NCBI RefSeq assembly: GCF_014644455.1
Contig: NZ_BMKS01000004.1
Span: 124,001-188,000, forward strand
Reading direction: 5' to 3'
Origin: Caldovatus sediminis
GTDB lineage: Bacteria > Pseudomonadota > Alphaproteobacteria > Acetobacterales > Acetobacteraceae
Length of the DNA stretch: 64,000 nucleotides
Part shown: in pieces, positions 57,099 through 64,000 of the stretch
Layout: every line of letters starts with the position of its first letter
How positions within the stretch are numbered: the stretch's first letter is position 1
The notes under the pieces: generated by a model
Seen by the model: the letters and a program-made list of their open reading frames with translations, nothing else
What the model was told of the DNA's origin: nothing
The model's database searches: none
Program-made: the position numbers and the translations under genes

Positions 57099-57192
57099 GA
57101 GCCGTTTTCGCTAGGCCGAGATCGCTGTACGGCTTGTGCTCGTCGTTCGCCGAGCCGATTCGCGCTCCCGGTTGTTTCCAGCCGTCAGCGAT
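57099..57192 (+). repeat. Dispersed two-hairpin repeat, copy 2
   Basis: A 94-base unit beginning GAGCCGTTTTCGCT and ending CAGCCGTCAGCGAT, about 80% identical to the complement of 4153-4247. The first inverted repeat is kept as GAGCCGT/ACGGCTT; the second as CGGTTG-TTTC-CAGCCG, where T-G wobble replaces C-G. It lies between the convergent TerB-like and CorC-like genes and ends six bases before the latter's stop codon. Confidence 0.75.
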
Positions 57193-57197
57193 TCGCG

Positions 57198-58508
57198 CTA
57201 TGCTTGCGGAGTTTCTCGCGTGACCAGCACCTTGTCCACGCGCCGGCCGTCCATGTCCACGATCTCGAACCGCCAGCCGGCCCAGACGATGCGGTCGCCC
57301 TCCCTCGGCACCCGGCGCAGCAGCGCGAGCATCAGCCCCGCCACCGTGTGGTAGGTGCCCTCCGCGGGCAGCGGGGGCAGGTCGAGCCGCGCCTTCAGCT
57401 CGTCGCTCGGCATCATGCCGTCGAGCAGCAGGCTGCCGTCGTGCCGGCGCACCGCCTCCTGCCCCCGGTCGCCCGGGACCGGCGCCGCCGCGGGACCGAG
57501 CTCGCCGATGATCGCCTCCAGCAGGTCGGAGGGCGTGACCACCCCCTCGAAGCTGCCGTACTCGTCCATCACCAGGGCGAGGCCGAGCGCGTCGCCGCGC
57601 AGGCGCTGCATCGCGTCCAGCGCGGAGAGCGTGTCGGGCAGCACCATCGGCTGGCGCAGCGCCTTGGCGAGCGACAGCGGCTCGCCGGCGAGGAGCTGGT
57701 CGAGCAGGTCCTTCGCCGCCACGACGCCGAGCACGTTGTCGATGCGCCGCTCCGCCACGATGAAGCGCGTGACCGGGGCGGCGCGGATGCGCGCGGCGAT
57801 CTCCTCCGCCGGCGCGGCGCGGTCGAGCCAGGCGAGCTCGGTGCGCGGCGTCATCAGCGCGCGCACCGGCTTGTCGGCGAGGCGGAGCACGCGCTCGATC
57901 ATGTGCCGCTCCTCGGTCTCCAGCGCGCCGGCCTCCTCGCCCTCGGCGACGACGGCCTTCACCTCCTCCTCCGTCACCGACTGGTCTATCGGGCGGGAGA
58001 CGCCGAGCGCGCGCATCACCAGCTCGGAGGAGCGTCCGAGCAACCAGACGAGCGGCGCCGACAGGCGCGACAGGGTGGCGAGCGGGCGCGCGACCAGGGC
58101 GGCGATCGGCTCGGGGTTGCGCAGCGCAAGCTGCTTCGGCACCAGCTCGCCGAGGATCAGGCTGAGGTAGGTGATCGCCAGCACCACCAGGGCCAGGGCG
58201 ATCGCCTCGGCCTTGACGCCGACGAGCGGGAGCCCGCGGAGCGCGTCGGCGAGGGTGCCGGCGAGGCGCGCGCCGCCGAAGGCGCCGGCGAGGATGCCGA
58301 CCAGGGTGATGCCGACCTGCACCGTGGGCAGGAAGCGCTGCGGCTCCTCCGCCAGGCGGAGCGCCGCGGCGGCGCCGGCGCGGCCCTGCCGCTGCATCGC
58401 CAGCAGCCGCGCCCGGCGCGCGGAGACGAGGGCGAGCTCGCTCATCGCGAAGGCGCCGTTCAGCAGCACCAGGAACAGGATGACGCCGATCTCGATCGCG
58501 GTGGCCAT
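57198..58508 (-). CDS. HlyC/CorC (CNNM) family CBS-domain membrane protein
   Basis: 436 residues. DUF21 membrane domain with an N-terminal segment (AIEIGVILFLVLLNGAFAMSELALVSARRARL) and further helices (AEAIALALVVLAITYLSLILGELVPKQLAL), a CBS pair (VRALMTPRTELAWLDRAAPAEE; VLPDTLSALDAMQRL...GLALVMDEYGSFEGVVTPSDLLEAIIGELG), and the C-terminal CorC_HlyC domain (DGMMPSDELKARLDLPPLP...GDRIVWAGWRFEIVDMDGRRVDKV). Probable Mg2+/Co2+ exporter or resistance protein of the inner membrane; the name hemolysin is historical. Convergent with the TerB-like gene. Confidence 0.92.
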   Translation of the reverse strand: MATAIEIGVILFLVLLNGAFAMSELALVSARRARLLAMQRQGRAGAAAALRLAEEPQRFLPTVQVGITLVGILAGAFGGARLAGTLADALRGLPLVGVKAEAIALALVVLAITYLSLILGELVPKQLALRNPEPIAALVARPLATLSRLSAPLVWLLGRSSELVMRALGVSRPIDQSVTEEEVKAVVAEGEEAGALETEERHMIERVLRLADKPVRALMTPRTELAWLDRAAPAEEIAARIRAAPVTRFIVAERRIDNVLGVVAAKDLLDQLLAGEPLSLAKALRQPMVLPDTLSALDAMQRLRGDALGLALVMDEYGSFEGVVTPSDLLEAIIGELGPAAAPVPGDRGQEAVRRHDGSLLLDGMMPSDELKARLDLPPLPAEGTYHTVAGLMLALLRRVPREGDRIVWAGWRFEIVDMDGRRVDKVLVTRETPQA

Positions 58509-58881
58509 GCGCGGGTCCTCGGGACGACGGCCCGGACGCCTGGTCCGGAGCGCCGCCTTCTTTAGCGACGCCCGGCCCCGCTTGGCGAATACGCCGGCCG
58601 GTTCGGGCGCGGACGCAAGCGGCGGGCCGCGGACGTCAACCGCGGGTGCAGCGAGCGGGCGCGCCGCGGCGAAGGCGCCACAGCAAGGACAGGGACGCCG
58701 CAAACGAGCCATCTTCCGGACCGGCGAATGCCGTAGCGCGGCGCCACAAGCAGCGCGACGCACGAGGAGCGCGGCGCCGCCCGCCCCGGAATGCCGCATC
58801 CCGCCGCCGTGAAGCGCGCGGCGGCGCGGCCGCTCCGCGGGACGCGGCGGCCTCCCGCGCCCATGCCGGAGCCGCCCCGCG
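58509..58881. other. Divergent intergenic region with no recognised element
   Basis: 373 bp between the CorC-like gene and the glucan synthase gene. Only Arg/Ala-rich frames are open. I see no paired promoter elements at standard spacing and no convincing palindrome. Confidence 0.4.
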
Positions 58882-61788
58882 ATGACCGCTTCCTTCCGTG
58901 CCGGGCTTCCCCCGCGCGGCACGACCGACGGCCTCTCCCGCCCGATGCGCGCCGCGCGCGCCCCGGGCCGCTGGCGGTCGGGACTCCTGCACCCGGCGAC
59001 GCTGCTGGCGCTGGCGCTGGTCGCGGCGCTGCATCTCGGCGCCTGGTGGGCATGGAACCGTCCGGCGACGGCGGTGCCCGACTTCCGCGGCACGGTCGCG
59101 GGCCTCGCCTTCGCGCCCTACCAGCGCGGCCAGGGCGCCGAGAGCGGACCCCCGCCGAGCGCGGAGGAGATCGAATCGGACCTGCGCCGCGTCGCCCCCC
59201 TGACCCGGCGCATCCGCACCTACTCGGTGCAGCAGGGCCTCGAGCGCATCCCGGCGATCGCGGAGGCGGCGGGGCTCGATCTGCGCGTCACCCTCGGCGC
59301 CTGGCTCGACGGCCGGCCGGCGCGGGACCGCGCGGAGATCGCCCGGCTGGTCGAGACGGCGCGCCGCAGCCGCAACGTGGATCGCCTGCTGGTCGGCAAC
59401 GAGGCGGTGCTGCGCGGCGACCTCACGCCGGCGCAGCTCATCGCCCGCATCGCCGAGGTGCGGCGCGCCGGGGTGCGCCAGCCGATCTCCACCGCCGAGC
59501 CCTGGCACGTCTGGCTCGACCACCCCGAGCTCGGCGCGGCGGTGGACTTCGTCACCATCCACCTGCTGCCCTACTGGGAAGGCGTGCCGGTCGCGGATGC
59601 GCTGCGCTACGTGCTCGACCGCTACGAGGCCGTCGCCGCGCGCTTCCCCGGCAAGCCGATCGTGATCGGCGAGGTCGGCTGGCCCTCGAACGGCGTGGAC
59701 ATCCGCGCGGCGCGGGCGAGCCGCATCAACCAGGCGGCGTTCCTGCGCGGCTTCTTCGTCGAGGCCGAGCGGCGCGGGCTCGACTACTACGTGATGGAGG
59801 CCTTCGACCAGCCCTGGAAGGTGAGCTTCGAGGGCCGCGCCGCGGGCCACTGGGGCATGTTCGACCTCGACCGCGCGCCGAAGTGGCCGCTCGCGGGGCC
59901 GGTGTGGGAGACGCCGGACTGGCCCGCCTGGGCCGCCGGGGCGACGCTGTCCGCCTTCCTCGCCGGCCTGTTCCTCCTGGCGCGGCGGCCGGACATCCGC
60001 CTCGCGGGCAAGCTGATGCTCGCGGCGCTGGCGCAGCTCTTCGTCGCCGGGACGACGCTGACCCTGCTGGCGATGAGCGAGACCTACCTCTCGCCCGCCG
60101 CGGGCATCGTGTGGGGGCTGCTGGTGGCGGGGCAGCTCCTGCTGCTCGCGCTGCTGCTCTCGGACAGCTTCGAGCTGGCGGAGACCGTCTTCGGGCGGCG
60201 CTGGAAGCGGCGCTGGCCGGCGCTGCCGGCGCCGGCGGGGGCGCGGCTGCCCAAGGTCTCGATCCACCTGCCGATCTGCAACGAGCCGCCGGCGATGGTG
60301 GCGCGCACGCTCGACGCCCTGGCCGGGCTCGACTACCCGGACTTCGAGGTGCTGGTGGTGGACAACAACACGCGCGACCCGGCGCTGTGGGAGCCGGTCG
60401 AGCGGCACTGCGCGCGCCTCGGGCCGCGCTTCCGCTTCTTCCACCTCGGCCGGTGGCCCGGCTACAAGGCGGGCGCGCTGAACTTCGCGCTGCGCGAGAC
60501 GGCGCCGGACGCCGCGATCGTCGGCGTGCTGGACAGCGACTACGTGGTCGCGCCGGACTGGCTGCGCCGGATGGTGCCGTTCTTCGACGACCCGAAGGTC
60601 GGCTTCACCCAGAACCCGCAGGACTACCGCGACGCCGGCGAATCGCCGTTCAAGCGGATGATGTACTGGGAGTACGCCGGCTTCTTCCGCTGCGGCATGG
60701 TCACGCGCAACGAGCGCAACGCCATCGTCCAGCACGGGACCATGACGCTGATCCGCCGCGCCGCGCTCGAGGCCGCGGGCGGCTGGGCGGAGTGGTGCAT
60801 CTGCGAGGACAGCGAGCTCGGCCTCCGGCTGATGCGCCAGGGGTGGGAGGCGGTCTACGTGCCGGAGAGCCTCGGGCTCGGGCTGATGCCGGACGACTTC
60901 GCCGCCTACCGCAAGCAGCGGCACCGCTGGGCCTACGGCGCGATGCAGATCGTCAAGGCGCATCTCGGCGCCCTGCTCGATCCGTTCCGGCGCGAGCTCA
61001 CCCGGGGCCAGCGCTGGCACTTCGTGATGGGCTGGATGCCCTGGATCGGCGACGCGCTGGGGCTGATGTTCGTGCTGCTCGGCCTCGCCTGGTCGGCCGG
61101 GCTGGTCTTCGCCATGCCCTGGGCGGAGGCGGCGCTGGGCAGCCTCGCCCACGCGCTCGGCCTCTCGCCGACGGCGGAGCCGGTGCGGTTCGGGACGCGC
61201 TTCGAGTTCCCGATCCTGCTGTTCCTGCTGCCGAGCCTCGGGCTGTTCGCCTTCAAGCTGTTCCAGATCCTCGCGCTCTACGCGGCGCGCGTGCCCTGCG
61301 GCTGGCGCGACCGGATCGGGGCGGCGGTGGCGGGCCTCGCGCTGACCCACACCATCGGCAAGGCGGTGATCGCCGGGCTGTTCACGAGGCGGGCGCCGTT
61401 CCTGCGGACGCCGAAGATGGAGAACGCGCCGGCGCTGGTGCAGGGGCTCGCCATGGCGCGGCAGGAGCTGGCGCTGCTGCTGCTGCTGTGGGGCGCGGCG
61501 CTCGGCGTCACCCTCGTGCACAAGGCCGCGACCTGGGAGGCGGTGCTGTGGAGCGTGATCCTGCTGGTCCAGTCGGTGCCCTACGCCGCCGCGGTGACGG
61601 TGAGCCTCGTCGCCGCGATGCCGGCGCGGCGGCGGAAGGCGCCCGCCGGCAGCCCCGGGGCTGTCGCGCTCGCGAGCGGCGGCGCCGGCGTTGCGGTGGC
61701 ATGCACCGGCGCGGCGCCCCGGCGGCGCGGCGCGCTCACCGGCGGCGCCGCGTGGGCGGGGCGGCGCCTGGCGGGACGGGCGCCGTGA
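58882..61788 (+). CDS. GH17-GT2 fusion, probable membrane beta-glucan synthase (NdvB/NdvC-like)
   Basis: 968 residues. After an N-terminal membrane anchor (TLLALALVAALHLGAWWAW) comes a GH17-like domain with both catalytic glutamates: Glu174 in LLVGNEAVLRGD and Glu264 in IGEVGWPSNGVD. Two membrane segments lead to a processive GT2 domain: VSIHLPICNEPPAMVARTLDAL, Asp551/Asp553 in VLDSDYVVAPDW, Asp643 in CEDSELGLRL and Q679-RHR-W683. Five or more membrane helices and an Ala/Gly-rich tail follow. This architecture is known from bradyrhizobial NdvB-type synthases of cyclic beta-1,3;1,6-glucans, where GH17 is thought to remodel or cyclise the chain in the periplasm. No ndvA-like exporter is adjacent. 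Confidence 0.9.
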   Translation: MTASFRAGLPPRGTTDGLSRPMRAARAPGRWRSGLLHPATLLALALVAALHLGAWWAWNRPATAVPDFRGTVAGLAFAPYQRGQGAESGPPPSAEEIESDLRRVAPLTRRIRTYSVQQGLERIPAIAEAAGLDLRVTLGAWLDGRPARDRAEIARLVETARRSRNVDRLLVGNEAVLRGDLTPAQLIARIAEVRRAGVRQPISTAEPWHVWLDHPELGAAVDFVTIHLLPYWEGVPVADALRYVLDRYEAVAARFPGKPIVIGEVGWPSNGVDIRAARASRINQAAFLRGFFVEAERRGLDYYVMEAFDQPWKVSFEGRAAGHWGMFDLDRAPKWPLAGPVWETPDWPAWAAGATLSAFLAGLFLLARRPDIRLAGKLMLAALAQLFVAGTTLTLLAMSETYLSPAAGIVWGLLVAGQLLLLALLLSDSFELAETVFGRRWKRRWPALPAPAGARLPKVSIHLPICNEPPAMVARTLDALAGLDYPDFEVLVVDNNTRDPALWEPVERHCARLGPRFRFFHLGRWPGYKAGALNFALRETAPDAAIVGVLDSDYVVAPDWLRRMVPFFDDPKVGFTQNPQDYRDAGESPFKRMMYWEYAGFFRCGMVTRNERNAIVQHGTMTLIRRAALEAAGGWAEWCICEDSELGLRLMRQGWEAVYVPESLGLGLMPDDFAAYRKQRHRWAYGAMQIVKAHLGALLDPFRRELTRGQRWHFVMGWMPWIGDALGLMFVLLGLAWSAGLVFAMPWAEAALGSLAHALGLSPTAEPVRFGTRFEFPILLFLLPSLGLFAFKLFQILALYAARVPCGWRDRIGAAVAGLALTHTIGKAVIAGLFTRRAPFLRTPKMENAPALVQGLAMARQELALLLLLWGAALGVTLVHKAATWEAVLWSVILLVQSVPYAAAVTVSLVAAMPARRRKAPAGSPGAVALASGGAGVAVACTGAAPRRRGALTGGAAWAGRRLAGRAP

Positions 61789-61894
61789 CCCTGTCCCCCT
61801 TCCGGTGGACAGGGCGGGCCGCCCGGACCGGATGGGCGGCACTTCCGCCCTCCGCCCGCCGGACGGCGGGGCGCAGGCCGGTCCGGATGTCGCG

Positions 61895-61923
61895 TTGCGT
61901 GGGATGCGTTTCCGATTTATTAA
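61895..61923 (+). promoter_or_regulatory. Sigma-70 promoter candidate before the small helical gene
   Basis: TTGCGT (61895-61900) and TATTAA (61918-61923) are exactly 17 bases apart. The -10 lies in GATTTATTAATCG, one of the most AT-rich spots in the window. The transcript would start near 61930, leaving about 20 bases before the ATG at 61950. Confidence 0.55.
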
Positions 61924-61949
61924 TCGTTGCGCGTCCCGCGAGGCACTCC

Positions 61950-62258
61950 ATGCACCCTCCCGACCGGTCCGCGCTTGCCCTGCTGGCCTTCCCCAGCCGG
62001 CCCGAGGATCGCCTCCGCCTCGCCCTCCGGCGGCTGGAGGCGGCGCTCGCGGCGCAGGGCGACGCCTTTGCCGAGTGGCGCGCGGCGCTCGCGGCCCTGG
62101 ATGGCGCCGTGACGGGGCTGCACGAGGGCGCCCTCCGCTACCAGGCCAGCCTCGCCGCCACCGCCGCCGATCTCGACCGCGCCCGCGCCGCCGCGCAGGC
62201 CCTCGATGCGACGGCGGAGGCCATGCGCGCGCTGGCGGAGGGTGGCGCCCGGGGCTGA
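61950..62258 (+). CDS. Small Ala-rich helical hypothetical protein
   Basis: 102 residues; GAGG seven bases before the ATG and a good promoter 30 bases upstream favour a real gene. Nearly the whole chain is amphipathic helix rich in Ala, Arg and Leu (LALRRLEAALAAQGDAFAEWRAALAALDGAVTGLHEGALRYQASLAATAADLDRARAAAQAL), suggesting a coiled-coil or helical bundle. No family recognised. It sits between the glucan synthase and eda. Confidence 0.6.
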   Translation: MHPPDRSALALLAFPSRPEDRLRLALRRLEAALAAQGDAFAEWRAALAALDGAVTGLHEGALRYQASLAATAADLDRARAAAQALDATAEAMRALAEGGARG

Positions 62259-62357
62259 CCGATCCGCCCGCCGCCGGGGCGGGCTCGCAGGACCGGCGGC
62301 GGCGCCCCATCTCGCGTGCTGTCCTGCCATCGCCCGCAGTGCCGGAGCCGAGGCCGC

Positions 62358-62987
62358 ATGACCCATCCGCTCGTCCCCCGCTTGCGCGCGCTGCGGGTCG
62401 TTCCCGTGGTGCGCGCCTCCAGCGCCGCCCGTGCCGCCACCGCCGTCGCCTGGCTGCAGGAGGCGGGGCTGCGCGTCTTCGAGATCACCATGACCGTGCC
62501 CGAGGCGCCGGCGCTGATCCGCGCCCTCGCCGCCGATCCGGAGCTGCTGGTCGGCGCCGGCACGGTGCCGGACGCCCGCACGGCGGAGGCGTGCCTCGAC
62601 GCCGGGGCGAAGTTCCTCGTCGCGCCCTGGGTGGAGCCGAGCATCGTCGCCCCGGCGCGGGAGGCGGGCGCCTGCGTCATGCTCGGCGCGCTGACGCCGA
62701 CCGAGGTGCGCGCCGCGCTCGCCGCCGGCGCCGACGTGGTGAAGATCTTCCCCGCCGGCTCGGTCGGCGGCCCGGCGCACATCCGCAGCCTGCGCGCCGT
62801 CTTCCCCGATGTCGTCTTTTGCCCGACCGGCGGCGTGGATGCGGAGGCCGTCCAGGACTACCTCGAGGCCGGCGCGGCCTTCGTCGGCATCGGCGGCAGG
62901 CTGGTGGACGAGCGGCTCGTCGCCGCGGGCGACCGGGCGGCGGTGCAGGCGGTGGCGCGCGCCGCGCTCGGCATCCTGCAGGCGTGA
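62358..62987 (+). CDS. eda: KDPG/KHG aldolase
   Basis: 209 residues from ATG 62358. RALRVVPVVRASSAARA, LRVFEITMTVPEAPALIRALAADPELLVGAGTV (with the catalytic Glu), AKFLVAPWVEPSIV, and the Schiff-base Lys in ADVVKIFPAGSVGGPAHIRSLRAVFPDVVFCPTGGVD are all present. It splits 2-keto-3-deoxy-6-phosphogluconate into pyruvate and glyceraldehyde 3-phosphate in the Entner-Doudoroff route. The next gene is a KDG kinase, so together they degrade 2-keto-3-deoxygluconate from sugar acids. Confidence 0.94.
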   Translation: MTHPLVPRLRALRVVPVVRASSAARAATAVAWLQEAGLRVFEITMTVPEAPALIRALAADPELLVGAGTVPDARTAEACLDAGAKFLVAPWVEPSIVAPAREAGACVMLGALTPTEVRAALAAGADVVKIFPAGSVGGPAHIRSLRAVFPDVVFCPTGGVDAEAVQDYLEAGAAFVGIGGRLVDERLVAAGDRAAVQAVARAALGILQA

Positions 62988-62992
62988 CGGCC

Positions 62993-63952
62993 ATGGGCGA
63001 GACCGCGGCGGCGCCGGTGGACATCCTCTGCTTCGGCGAGCCGATGCTGGAGTTCAACCAGCTCCCGCGCCGCGGGGACGATCCGCGCACGCTCTACCTG
63101 GAGGGCCACGGCGGCGACACCTCCAACGCCGCGATCGCCGCGGCGCGCAGCGGGGCGCGGGCCGGCTACCTCACCGCGATCGGGCGCGACGCCGCCGGCG
63201 ACAGCTTCCTCGACCTCTGGGCGCGCGAGGGCGTGGACACGACGCATGTGCGCCGCGACCCGGAGGCGCCGACCGGCGTCTATTTCGTCACCCACGGGCC
63301 GGAGGGGCACCGCTTCACCTTCTACCGCACCGGCAGTGCCGCCAGCCGCTACCGCCCGGAGGACCTGCCCGAGGACGCGATCCGCGCGGCGCGGGTGCTG
63401 CACCTCTCCGGCATCAGCCAGGCGATCTCGACCAGCGCCTGCGACGCCGGCTTCCGCGCCATCGAGATCGCCCGGGCAGCGGGGGTGAGGGTCTCCTACG
63501 ACACCAACCTGCGTCTGCGGCTGTGGCCGGCGCGGCGGGCGGCGGCGGTGATCCACGCGGCGATCGGCATGGCCGACATCGCCTTCCCCTCGCTGGAGGA
63601 CGCCGAGGCGCTGACCGGGCTCACCGACCCGGACGCCGTGGCGGACTTCTATCTGCGCCTCTGCCCGCTGGTGCTGCTCAAGCTCGGCAAGGCGGGGGCG
63701 ATGCTGTGCACGCGGGAGGGGCGCACCCGCATCCCGGCCCACAGGGTGCAGGCGGTGGATGCGACCGGGGCCGGCGACACCTTCGCCGGCGCCTTCCTCG
63801 CCCGGCACGTCGCGGCCGGCGAGGAGCCGCTGGCCGCGGCGCGCTACGCCAACGCGGCGGCGGCGCTCGCCACCACCGGCTATGGCGCCGTGGCGCCGAT
63901 TCCCCGGCGCGCGCAGGTGCTGGCGCTGCTCGGCGAGTTGGGCGCGGGCTGA
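62993..63952 (+). CDS. kdgK: 2-dehydro-3-deoxygluconokinase (PfkB family)
   Basis: 319 residues from ATG 62993; the GTG at 62984, which overlaps the eda stop as GTGA, is an alternative start. PfkB features: LCFGEPMLEFNQLPRRGD, GHGGDTSNAAIAAARSGARAGYLTAIGRDAAGDSFLDLWAREGVDT, and the anion hole and catalytic Asp in VDATGAGDTFAGAFLARHV. SYDTNLRLRLWP is characteristic of KDG kinases. It phosphorylates 2-keto-3-deoxygluconate, the substrate for the aldolase upstream. The coding run ends 48 bases before the window end. Confidence 0.93.
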   Translation: MGETAAAPVDILCFGEPMLEFNQLPRRGDDPRTLYLEGHGGDTSNAAIAAARSGARAGYLTAIGRDAAGDSFLDLWAREGVDTTHVRRDPEAPTGVYFVTHGPEGHRFTFYRTGSAASRYRPEDLPEDAIRAARVLHLSGISQAISTSACDAGFRAIEIARAAGVRVSYDTNLRLRLWPARRAAAVIHAAIGMADIAFPSLEDAEALTGLTDPDAVADFYLRLCPLVLLKLGKAGAMLCTREGRTRIPAHRVQAVDATGAGDTFAGAFLARHVAAGEEPLAAARYANAAAALATTGYGAVAPIPRRAQVLALLGELGAG

Positions 63953-64000
63953 GCGGGAAGGGGCCCGCATCGCCGGACGCTCCGTCGGGCCCGGGCGCGA

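Overview
The window is about 74% G+C by eye, with almost every reading frame open on both strands. Its gene content points to an alphaproteobacterium of the Rhodospirillales/Acetobacteraceae type: a dusB-ntrBC-ntrYX-dat-HAD-hfq-hflX supercluster, an ispDF fusion, Fe-type sodB, a Bug-type receptor and frequent GTGA/ATGA stop-start overlaps. It reads as ordinary chromosome with local accessory features. I see no rRNA, tRNA, CRISPR array or prophage.

Layout. 1-4250: the end of uvrA, a squalene/phytoene-synthase-fold protein without the Asp-rich motif, sodB, yajC, a DUF815 ATPase, and a 476-bp deletion derivative of an IS1182-type element flanked by CTAG duplications, followed by a structured dispersed repeat. 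4263-20741: mostly catabolic and transport genes (a thiol-transferase-fold isomerase, a 2OG-Fe(II) oxygenase, a TPP enzyme, a Bug receptor, MFS transporters, a MetE-like protein, a CoA-transferase plus an oxalyl-CoA decarboxylase/2-hydroxyacyl-CoA lyase-like enzyme, a universal stress protein behind a perfect FNR/FixK box, YjbQ, a malate/lactate-type dehydrogenase, an alpha/beta hydrolase lacking its serine, and an Asp/Glu racemase). 20845-24230: two coupled small unknown genes with an elaborate promoter/operator, divergent from a large Ala/Pro-rich SH3 membrane protein.

24325-39925: a thiolase, a secreted protein, cutA, ispDF, then a nearly gap-free run dusB-ntrB-ntrC-ntrY-ntrX-dat-HAD-hfq-hflX-inositol phosphatase. 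This joins nitrogen sensing to post-transcriptional control. 40211-42661: a beta-lactamase-fold hydrolase, gnd, and a gluconate kinase with an in-frame internal deletion. 42683-46247: a complete cyanate module (binding protein, permease, ATPase, cyanase) behind a near-consensus sigma-54 promoter, so the NtrBC pair encoded 15 kb away is the natural candidate regulator.

46461-63952: beta-ketoadipyl-CoA-type thiolase, an MBL hydrolase, a 1471-residue RTX protein, msrA, an SDR, SPFH/NfeD pair, a TerB-like protein, the second copy of the structured repeat, a CBS/CorC membrane protein, a GH17-GT2 beta-glucan synthase, a small helical protein, and the Entner-Doudoroff pair eda-kdgK.

The observations I rate highest are the sigma-54 promoter of the cyanate operon, the two-copy two-hairpin repeat placed between convergent genes, the IS deletion derivative whose target duplication forms the stop codons of both flanking frames, the FNR box before the stress protein, the deleted gluconate kinase, and the serine-less hydrolase. 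All come from reading the sequence by eye; no search or alignment program was run.
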